Source: Acidobacteriota bacterium (GTDB lineage Bacteria; Acidobacteriota; Vicinamibacteria; Vicinamibacterales; UBA2999). Taken from it: 5,063 nt of DNA. The DNA is taken from positions 1 through 5,063 of the forward strand of contig JACCSI010000308.1 of assembly GCA_013813075.1 (NCBI GenBank). The letters are read 5' to 3'. Positions 1-5,063 of the stretch are shown piece by piece. The position numbers and the translations under genes are program-made. Position 1 is the first letter of the stretch, and each line of letters begins with the position of its first letter. Under the pieces are notes generated by a model, which was not told where the DNA came from, did not search any database, and worked only from the letters and a program-made list of their open reading frames with translations.

Positions 1-1300
1 GATACCCGTACACCGGGTCCATGACCGGCGGCGCGAAAAGCCGGGCCGGATCGGCGCGCGAAAAGCCGGCATTGCGGTCGCCGGTCCACTGCATCGGCGT
101 GCGGACGCCGTTGCGATCGCCGAGATAAACGTTGTCGCCCATCCCAATCTCGTCGCCGTAGTAGATGATGGGCGATCCCGGCATCGAGAGGAGCAGGCTG
201 TTCAACAGCTCGATGAGCGCCCGGCTGTGCTCCATTAATGGCGCCAGGCGACGCCGGATGCCGACATTGAGCCGCATCTGCGGATCCGCAGCGTAAGCCA
301 TGTACATGTAGTCGCGTTCTTCGTCAGTGACCATTTCGAGCGTCAGCTCGTCATGGTTGCGAAGAAACAGCGCCCACTGACAATTGCCGGGAATTTCCGG
401 CGTCTGCCGCATGATTTCGACGATCGGCAGGGCGTCCTCCTGCCGAACCGCCATGAAAATGCGCGGCATCAGCGGAAAGTGATAGGCCATCTGACATTCG
501 TCGCCATCCCCGAAGTACGGCCGAACATCCGCGGGCCACTGGTTGGCCTCAGCCAGCAACACGCGATCGGAATAGCGCGTCTCGAGCGCGCGGCGCAGCT
601 GCTTGAGGATGACGTGCGTTTCCAACAGGTTTTCGCAACTGGTCGCCTCGCGCTCAATCAGGTATGGGACGGCATCGAGCCGCAGTCCGTCGACGCCCAT
701 ATCCAGCCAGAAGTGCATCACCTCGGTGATCGCCTTCAGCACTTTGGGATTGTCGTAATTGAGATCCGGCTGATGGCCGAAGAATCGATGCCAGAAGTAC
801 TGCTTGGCGACTGGGTCCCACGTCCAGTTCGATTGTTCAGTATCGGTGAAGATGACCCGTGCGTCCGAATACTCGCTGCCGGTGTCGCTCCACACATAGT
901 AATCGCGCTTGGCGGAGCCCTTCGGCGCCTCGCGTGCCGCCAGAAACCAGGGATGTTGGTCGGACGTGTGATTGACGACCAGTTCGGTAAAGATGCGCAG
1001 CCCGCGGGCGTGCGCTTCTTTGAGCAATAAGCGAAAATCGCGCAGTGTGCCGTACGCCGGATTGATGTCGCGATAGTTGGCAATGTCGTAGCCGTCGTCT
1101 TTCAGAGGCGACGGGTAGAACGGCAGCAGCCAGATGGTGTTGACCCCGAGATCCTGGATGTAATCGAGCTTCTGGATCAGCCCGCGAAAATCACCAATGC
1201 CATCGTCATTCGAATCGCAAAACGAGCGGACGTGGAGCTCGTAGATGATGGCGTCCTTGTACCAAGCGGCGTCGGTCGGAGCGGGCACCTGCTGGTTCAT
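1..1300 (-). CDS. treS: Trehalose synthase TreS (maltose alpha-D-glucosyltransferase), N-terminal part, cut by left edge
   Basis: A GH13 enzyme that isomerises trehalose to maltose in the cytoplasm, feeding the GlgE glucan pathway. I translated the minus strand from the ATG at 1300; the frame stays open for 433 codons to the window edge, so the C-terminal part is missing. The protein enters the catalytic barrel at once ([15 protein letters not shown], residues 13-27). Visible GH13 motifs are DGYDIANY (69-76), [10 protein letters not shown] (109-118), GLRLDAVPY with presumed nucleophile D209, LLAEANQW with presumed acid/base E251, and [10 protein letters not shown] with D317. The 42-residue D-to-E spacing fits, from memory, the mycobacterial enzyme. 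Later come [17 protein letters not shown] (374-390) and RTPMQW (400-405), typical of TreS and its relatives. The ATG directly follows the glgE stop with no clear Shine-Dalgarno, suggesting translational coupling. Many TreS proteins carry a C-terminal maltokinase domain; whether this one does cannot be seen. Confidence 0.95.
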   Translation of the reverse strand, partial: MNQQVPAPTDAAWYKDAIIYELHVRSFCDSNDDGIGDFRGLIQKLDYIQDLGVNTIWLLPFYPSPLKDDGYDIANYRDINPAYGTLRDFRLLLKEAHARGLRIFTELVVNHTSDQHPWFLAAREAPKGSAKRDYYVWSDTGSEYSDARVIFTDTEQSNWTWDPVAKQYFWHRFFGHQPDLNYDNPKVLKAITEVMHFWLDMGVDGLRLDAVPYLIEREATSCENLLETHVILKQLRRALETRYSDRVLLAEANQWPADVRPYFGDGDECQMAYHFPLMPRIFMAVRQEDALPIVEIMRQTPEIPGNCQWALFLRNHDELTLEMVTDEERDYMYMAYAADPQMRLNVGIRRRLAPLMEHSRALIELLNSLLLSMPGSPIIYYGDEIGMGDNVYLGDRNGVRTPMQWTGDRNAGFSRADPARLFAPPVMDPVYGY

Positions 1301-1303
1301 TTA
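1298..1303 (-). other. glgE stop / treS start junction with zero spacing
   Basis: On the minus strand the glgE TAA (1303-1301) is followed immediately by the treS ATG (1300-1298), in the same reading frame. No purine-rich ribosome binding site is obvious in the last 20 bases of glgE. This arrangement suggests that ribosomes finishing GlgE restart on TreS, which would hold the two enzymes at a linked ratio. The arrangement is seen directly; the coupling is inferred. Confidence 0.75.
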
Positions 1304-3364
1304 GCGCTCAGGGCTGTCGTCTATGGCGGTCGCTGTAGGGAGGGTGGACTCGTCCGCCATGTCGACCGCGGCGGCGGAACGGTGGACAGCAAAAATATGC
1401 GCCGGCAGTTCGGGGTCGAGGCGCACGAAATTCCACGGCCCGGACCATGTGTAGACGCGATGGCTCAGTAAATCATGAACGGTATAGGTCTCGTGCTCCG
1501 GGATCAGCTGATCGGGAAGACTCAGGCAGACCCGGCCCTCGCGCGCGCCATCCGGGCTGAGCGACACCACCATCAATATCCGCGAGGCTCCGCCCGGTCC
1601 GATCTTGCTGTAGGCGATGAGATCCTCGTGAGTGGTCAGATGAAAGCGCAACCCGTGATTGTATTGCAACGCCGGCTGCGTGCGCCGGATCGCATTCACC
1701 TGCGCGATCAGGTCCTTGATGTGGTGCGGGCTGTCCAGTGGCCACTGCCGGAACTGATATTTCTCAGAGTGAAGATATTCCTCCGACCCCGGCCCTGCAG
1801 GCCGGTTTTCACCGAGTTCAAAGCTGCTGTAGATGCCGTAGCTCGCGCCAAGCGTGGCCGCGAGAACCAGGCGGATGCGGAAGGCGGGAAGGCCGCCAGA
1901 TTGGAGAAACCTGTGCAGGATGTCGGGCGTGTTCGTAAACAAGTTCGGCCGGAAATAGTCCTGCATGTCGGTTTGCGTCAGCTCGGTGAAGTACTCCTCG
2001 ATCTCCGCTTTCGTATTGCGCCACGTGAAATACGTATACGACTGCGTAAAGCCGATCTTGGCCAGATGGCGCATCACCTTCGGCCGTGTAAACGCTTCGG
2101 CCAGGAAAATCACATCCTGGTTGCGTGATTGCACATCGGCGATCAGCCATTCCCAAAAGCGAAAGGTTTTCGTATGGGGGTTATCGACGCGGAAAATCCG
2201 TACGCCGTGACCCACCCAGAACAACACCACGTCGCGTAACTCGATCCACATCGCCGGCCAGGCGTCCGATTCGAAGTCAAACGGATAGATGTCCTGGTAC
2301 TTCTTGGGTGGGTTCTCGGCGTATTTCAACGTGCCGTCTGGCCGCCGGCGAAACCATTCTGGGTGGCGACTGGCGTACGGGTGATCCGGCGACACCTGGT
2401 ACGCCAGGTCAAGAGCAATCTCAAGCCCACGCTGTTCCGCCTGCTGCCGAAACCAGCTGAAATCCTCGATCGTGCCGAGTCCAGGTTCGATCGCCGTGTG
2501 GCCGCCTTCGACCCCGCCAATCGCCCATGGGCTGCCGGGATCGTTCTCCTCTGCAACCAGCGTATTGTCGCGGCCTTTACGATTGGTTCTTCCAATCGGG
2601 TGGATGGGCGGCAGGTACAGCACGTCGAATCCCATCGTCGCGATTTCGGGGAGGCGTGACGCCGCCTCTCGAAACGTCGCGCTCCGCGTCGGGTGGCCAC
2701 CCGCGGAACGCGGAAACATCTCGTACCAGCTGCTGAAACGCGCGCGCTCTCGTTCGACGAGGACGCGTCGCGTCGTACAACGCGTCGCCGCGCGCCGTTC
2801 GGCTGCCCGGCCCATGAGTGTGACGAGATCGGCGGAAAGGCCTGCGGCAGCGCGCTCTTCCAAGGGCTGGTCGGAGCTGAGGAGCGCGGCGGTGCTGACC
2901 AGGCTGCGCTGATCGTCGGCGGCGGTCGCCCGCACCGCCGCCGCGCGCACCAGCAGCGCGCCTTCGAGCAGTTCCGACGTCACGTTTTCTCCGGCCTTCA
3001 CCCACCGCGCAAGTGCGTGGTGCCAGCTGGCAAAATGGTCGACCCAACCCTCGATGTCGTACTCGTAGCGACCGATCTCGTCGACCGTAAAGCTTGCGCT
3101 CCAGCGATCATTGCCGAGCGGCTCCATCGCCACTTCCAGCCACGGCGGTCGGCTGGCGCTAGCGACGCGGCGGTAGCGCAGCACCGCGGCGACCACATCG
3201 TGTCCGTCGCTGAAGATGTCGGCTTCAACGCGCACGACCTCGCCTGGCGTGCGCTTGATCGGGTAGCGGCCGTTGTCGAGATCCGGCGTGACGTGTTCGA
3301 TGACGACCCGGCGCCGTCCTTCTTCGGGGAGAGCAACACGAAGGTCGAGCGCATCCAGGGACAT
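1301..3364 (-). CDS. glgE: Alpha-1,4-glucan:maltose-1-phosphate maltosyltransferase GlgE
   Basis: Transfers maltosyl units from alpha-maltose 1-phosphate to the non-reducing end of alpha-1,4-glucans, in the cytoplasm. From the ATG at 3364 the protein has 687 residues, close to the roughly 675 of Streptomyces GlgE. An N-terminal beta-sandwich domain (from about residue 17, RRRVVIEHVTPDLDNGRYPI) precedes a GH13 barrel. Visible motifs: LPPIHPIGRTNRKGRDN (from 251), KYAENPPKKYQDIYP (347-361, a GlgE hallmark), IFRVDNPHTK with nucleophile D394, FLAEAFTRPK with acid/base E423, and TNTPDI with D481. From memory, D394 and E423 carry the same numbers in Streptomyces coelicolor GlgE, which supports this start. 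The frame stays open upstream to a TTG at 3469, giving 722 residues with a Pro/Ala/Gly-rich leader; those 35 codons have GC-rich third positions, so that start is not excluded. Neither start has a good Shine-Dalgarno. The stop TAA abuts the treS ATG. Confidence 0.95.
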   Translation of the reverse strand: MSLDALDLRVALPEEGRRRVVIEHVTPDLDNGRYPIKRTPGEVVRVEADIFSDGHDVVAAVLRYRRVASASRPPWLEVAMEPLGNDRWSASFTVDEIGRYEYDIEGWVDHFASWHHALARWVKAGENVTSELLEGALLVRAAAVRATAADDQRSLVSTAALLSSDQPLEERAAAGLSADLVTLMGRAAERRAATRCTTRRVLVERERARFSSWYEMFPRSAGGHPTRSATFREAASRLPEIATMGFDVLYLPPIHPIGRTNRKGRDNTLVAEENDPGSPWAIGGVEGGHTAIEPGLGTIEDFSWFRQQAEQRGLEIALDLAYQVSPDHPYASRHPEWFRRRPDGTLKYAENPPKKYQDIYPFDFESDAWPAMWIELRDVVLFWVGHGVRIFRVDNPHTKTFRFWEWLIADVQSRNQDVIFLAEAFTRPKVMRHLAKIGFTQSYTYFTWRNTKAEIEEYFTELTQTDMQDYFRPNLFTNTPDILHRFLQSGGLPAFRIRLVLAATLGASYGIYSSFELGENRPAGPGSEEYLHSEKYQFRQWPLDSPHHIKDLIAQVNAIRRTQPALQYNHGLRFHLTTHEDLIAYSKIGPGGASRILMVVSLSPDGAREGRVCLSLPDQLIPEHETYTVHDLLSHRVYTWSGPWNFVRLDPELPAHIFAVHRSAAAVDMADESTLPTATAIDDSPER

Positions 3365-3524
3365 GCCGTTGCCCGCGGCCTGGCGACCGCGGTGATGCCC
3401 CGCACCGGCGGCCGGCGCGGCGAGGTCGGGGTTGGCGCCGGAGGAATTGGGAGGGCGGCTGGTTGGCAATGGCGTCGGAGTCAGCTGACAGTCAGCGACG
3501 ACGGGGAAACGTCAGACGACGATG

Positions 3525-3552
3525 ATGATGGTGTCACGACGGCGCGCGGCAA
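3525..3552 (-). promoter_or_regulatory. Weak sigma70-like promoter candidate upstream of glgE
   Basis: On the minus strand TTGCCG (3552-3547) and CATCAT (3530-3525) are 16 bases apart, each matching four of six bases of the -35 and -10 consensus. It lies between the yfiT-like stop and both glgE start candidates, where a promoter for glgE-treS would be expected if the operon is not read through from yfiT. The CATCAT is part of a triplet run, so the match may be accidental. Confidence 0.18.
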
Positions 3553-3563
3553 TGCGAGCTGAA

Positions 3564-3579
3564 CCGGAGGTCGCTCCGG
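3564..3579 (-). terminator. Small GC-rich hairpin after the yfiT-like gene; possible weak terminator
   Basis: CCGGAG (3564-3569) and CTCCGG (3574-3579) form a perfect 6-bp inverted repeat around a 4-base loop, about 33 bases beyond the stop of the yfiT-like gene. On the minus strand it is followed by TTCAGCTCG, with no T-tract, so it is not a convincing intrinsic terminator. It could be a weak terminator, an RNA-stabilising hairpin in a yfiT-glgE-treS transcript, or chance in GC-rich DNA. Confidence 0.3.
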
Positions 3580-3611
3580 CCCTCTCCTGTTTTGGGTGGT
3601 CGAGCCTCGTG

Positions 3612-4139
3612 TTACCCGCCGACCCGCACCTGTTTAATGTGGGCGACGTGGTGCCGGCAATGCCATGCGTAAACCTGCACCAGAAAATCGACGGTGATCG
3701 TGCCCCACTGTGGATGTGTGGCCGTGCGCGCGAATTGCTCCGGCGACAGTGCCTCGAGCTGAAGCGTCAGGCGACGATGAACGCCTTCGAGAATCGACAT
3801 GGAGATCGCAGGGTCCGCAGTCCGTGCATCGGGCATCTCGGCCCAGACTTCCTCCGGGTAGGTCTTGAGGGCTGGCGCCTCTTCGCTGAGCGCCAGCTTG
3901 ATGCGGCTGTACGCGTTCATGTGACTATCTGCGAGGTGATGCACGACCTGACGCGCCGTCCACCCGCCTGCGCGGTACGGCGTGTCAAGGCCTTGCGGCG
4001 GCAGTTGCGCGAGAGCCTGCGCCACGTCGCGCGGCAACGCGTCGAGCTGCGCGATACACGTGCGTCGTGTTTCGGGCGTGGCGTCCTTGTCGAGCTCGAA
4101 CTTGCCAACGGGATAGCGAGGGTCCATGGCCGATATCAT
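3612..4139 (-). CDS. yfiT: DinB/YfiT-family putative metal-dependent protein (bacillithiol transferase BstA-like)
   Basis: A cytoplasmic four-helix-bundle protein of the DinB superfamily. Its closest known type is Bacillus YfiT/BstA, a nickel- or zinc-binding enzyme linked to thiol (bacillithiol) S-transfer and first described as a putative metal-dependent hydrolase. The 175 residues from the ATG at 4139 contain YPVGKFE (9-15), the signature GGWTARQVVHHLADSHMN (58-75) and a C-terminal WHCRHHVAHI (159-168). Expected metal ligands are H67, H160 and H164, which from memory are also the B. subtilis numbers; all three are present. An ATG at 4127 (171 residues) is equally plausible. The frame is open up to 4229, but that start would leave only nine bases to the divergent gene and adds a non-conserved leader. 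No strong Shine-Dalgarno is visible. It lies upstream of glgE in the same direction, but a functional link is not evident. The family is confident; the actual substrate is not. Confidence 0.88.
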   Translation of the reverse strand: MISAMDPRYPVGKFELDKDATPETRRTCIAQLDALPRDVAQALAQLPPQGLDTPYRAGGWTARQVVHHLADSHMNAYSRIKLALSEEAPALKTYPEEVWAEMPDARTADPAISMSILEGVHRRLTLQLEALSPEQFARTATHPQWGTITVDFLVQVYAWHCRHHVAHIKQVRVGG

Positions 4140-4238
4140 GCGACGAGCTGGCGGCGTCGGCAAGCGCTGTCCTGTCATCGTTTCCATGAACCTGCTTCGC
4201 GCTTGCAACCTTTGGCTTGACACGGCCATCCAAAAGTC
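4140..4238. promoter_or_regulatory. Divergent intergenic region between the yfiT-like gene and the secreted repeat protein
   Basis: About 99 bases separate the two diverging starts, so promoters for both should lie here. On the plus strand a perfect TTGACA occurs at 4217-4222, but a -10 box at normal spacing would fall on the start codon of the plus-strand gene and no TATAAT-like sequence is there. An inverted repeat (4160-4206) lies in the middle. No ribosome binding site stands out before either start. Regulatory function is inferred from position only. Confidence 0.4.
4160..4206. repeat. 8-bp inverted repeat, possible operator
   Basis: GCAAGCGC at 4160-4167 is exactly mirrored by GCGCTTGC at 4199-4206, with a 31-base spacer and about 39 bases between arm centres. 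The pair sits inside the divergent intergenic region, where a regulator acting on both genes would bind. Arms do not extend beyond 8 bp, and a match of this length can arise by chance in GC-rich DNA. Confidence 0.3.
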
Positions 4239-5063
4239 ATGAAGCGCACTACTCTCGCCACCACCTTTCTGTCCGCCGCGCTGATCACGACTCTCGTCCC
4301 CGTGGCGCGGCCTGCGGCTGCGACGTCACAGTCCGACGCCTCCCCAGTCACCGCGCGCGGCGACTGGACCGCCGACGCACGCAATTGGGGATCGAGTGAC
4401 GAGGGACCGCGGCTGCAATTGAATCTCCGCTCGATCGAAGGATTCAACAACTGGGGTTTCGGAGTGCTCCTGAGCGAGCTCGAGGGGCTGCCGCCGGCCG
4501 CACACACGGGTGCCGTCAACGACGCGCGATTCTCATGGGCCAAAGAGGCCGGCATGTTCCGCTTCCAGGGCACGTTCGACAACGGTCGCGGCAGCGGTTC
4601 GTTCACCTTTTCGGCCAATGCCAGTTATGTGTCGGGCATGGCGTTGCTTGGGTATCGCAGTCTGTCGACCGACACCCTGCTGCGTCTCGCCGTGCTCGAC
4701 GTGACCCACGCCTATGTCCGCAGCCTCGGCGACGCCGGGCACAAATCGATCGACCTCGACGAACTGGTGAGGATGCGCATTCATCGCGTGTCGGCCGAGT
4801 TCATTCGCGATTTTGCGACGCTCGGACGCCGGGGATTGACGACCAGCGAGCTCATCAAGCTGCGCATTCATGGCGCGACGCCGGAATTCGAGCGGGCCAT
4901 GCAGGCGGCGGGCTTCAAGGGGCTGACGACAGACGAACTCGTGAAGTTCCGGATCCATGGCGTCACTCCGGACTTCGTCACACGGATGGCCGCGTTGGGG
5001 TACCGTGATCTCGACCGCGAGCACCTCGTCAAGTTTCGCATTCACAAGGTCACCCCTGAGTTC
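4239..5063 (+). CDS. Secreted protein with beta-rich domain and tandem 29-residue RIH repeats, 3' end beyond right edge
   Basis: Function unknown. The 275 visible codons stay open to the window edge. The ATG at 4239 is the only usable start, because an in-frame TGA lies at 4218-4220. Residues 1-28 look like a Sec signal peptide: KR, a hydrophobic stretch (about 5-23), and a likely AAA cleavage site before T29, so the mature protein should be exported. Residues about 38-124 form a probable beta-rich domain, with LQLNLR, NWGFGVLLSELEGL and the closing strand pair RFQGTFDNGRGSGSFTF (108-124). From residue 125 come tandem 29-residue repeats. From memory, similar domain-plus-repeat tails occur in Acidobacteriota, including C-terminal to M56/BlaR1-type membrane peptidases; here no peptidase or membrane domain precedes them, so this looks like a stand-alone exported form. 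No cysteine is visible, so it is not a lipoprotein. It diverges from the yfiT-like gene. Confidence 0.8.
   Translation, partial: MKRTTLATTFLSAALITTLVPVARPAAATSQSDASPVTARGDWTADARNWGSSDEGPRLQLNLRSIEGFNNWGFGVLLSELEGLPPAAHTGAVNDARFSWAKEAGMFRFQGTFDNGRGSGSFTFSANASYVSGMALLGYRSLSTDTLLRLAVLDVTHAYVRSLGDAGHKSIDLDELVRMRIHRVSAEFIRDFATLGRRGLTTSELIKLRIHGATPEFERAMQAAGFKGLTTDELVKFRIHGVTPDFVTRMAALGYRDLDREHLVKFRIHKVTPEF
4611..5063 (+). repeat. Tandem 87-bp coding repeats (29-residue units), at least five plus a partial
   Basis: Units in the secreted protein run at 4611-4697, 4698-4784, 4785-4871, 4872-4958 and 4959-5045, then a partial unit from 5046 to the edge. Each encodes 29 residues. The pattern is roughly (G/R)(V/A)(T/S)PEF, a short probable helix, an (L/A)G(Y/F) turn, then L-x(4)-LVKFRIH. 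The first unit is the most diverged and lacks RIH (it ends LAVL), the second has THAY in place of TPEF, and the later three are closest to each other. The units differ at many silent positions, so they look old and maintained for protein structure rather than recently duplicated. Two amphipathic helices per unit are likely, suggesting a solenoid-like or stacked helical hairpin array; that is inference. Confidence 0.85.

Noticed and set aside
353..1030. 225-codon open frame on the plus strand, opposite treS
   Set aside because: It covers the TreS active-site motifs on the other strand, and the translated protein has no family resemblance.
1475..2128. 217-codon open frame on the plus strand, opposite the glgE C-terminal half
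   Set aside because: It is a shadow of the well-supported glgE frame, with no start signal or domain.
2693..3562. 289-codon open frame on the plus strand, opposite glgE
   Set aside because: It lies antisense to the conserved GlgE N-terminal and early catalytic regions; the protein is Arg/Ala-rich with no recognisable domain. High-GC coding DNA often leaves such shadow frames.
3581..3588. AGGAGAGG on the minus strand, resembling a Shine-Dalgarno
   Set aside because: No ATG, GTG or TTG lies at a suitable distance downstream; both glgE start candidates are over 100 bases away.
3522..4220. 232-codon open frame on the plus strand, opposite the yfiT-like gene
   Set aside because: The minus-strand frame has clear YfiT/DinB signatures and metal-ligand histidines; the plus frame has none.
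4217..4222. Perfect TTGACA on the plus strand as a -35 box for the secreted protein gene
   Set aside because: At 16-18 bp spacing the -10 box would overlap the start codon, where no TATAAT-like sequence exists.
4533..5045. 170-codon minus-strand frame opposite the repeat region, itself repetitive
   Set aside because: Its repeats mirror the 87-bp periodicity of the plus-strand repeats; the plus frame has the signal peptide, an unambiguous start and coherent domain structure.

Overview
The window is a high-GC bacterial segment with three leftward (minus-strand) genes and one rightward gene entering at the right end. Gene content and protein style suggest a soil-type bacterium, most likely an Acidobacteriota member or a similar phylum. 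This rests mainly on the secreted protein whose 29-residue repeats end in RIH and begin with a GVTPEF-like motif, a style I associate with Acidobacteriota. The taxonomic call is inference.

Layout. Positions 1-1300 (minus) hold the N-terminal 433 residues of trehalose synthase TreS, cut by the left edge. Positions 1301-3364 (minus), possibly extended to 3469, hold GlgE, the maltose-1-phosphate maltosyltransferase. The GlgE stop codon is followed directly by the TreS ATG, so the two are almost certainly one transcript and translationally coupled. Positions 3365/3470-3611 are a short spacer with a small hairpin and a GAT/GAC triplet run. Positions 3612-4139 (minus) hold a DinB/YfiT-type metal-binding protein (BstA-like thiol transferase family). 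Positions 4140-4238 are a divergent intergenic region. From 4239 to the right edge (plus) runs a secreted protein with a signal peptide, a beta-rich domain and at least five tandem 29-residue repeats; its C-terminus lies outside the window.

How the genes work together. TreS interconverts trehalose and maltose. A maltokinase, not visible here, would phosphorylate maltose to maltose 1-phosphate. GlgE adds the maltosyl unit to alpha-1,4-glucan. glgE-treS is therefore the core of the trehalose-to-glucan (GlgE) pathway, and the maltokinase (separate or fused to TreS) and branching enzyme GlgB are expected past the left edge. The YfiT-like gene points the same way but is 142-247 bp upstream of glgE, depending on the glgE start; nothing visible links it to glucan metabolism. 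The repeat protein is a separate, divergently transcribed unit and is the least understood item. I see no RNA genes, mobile elements or CRISPR.
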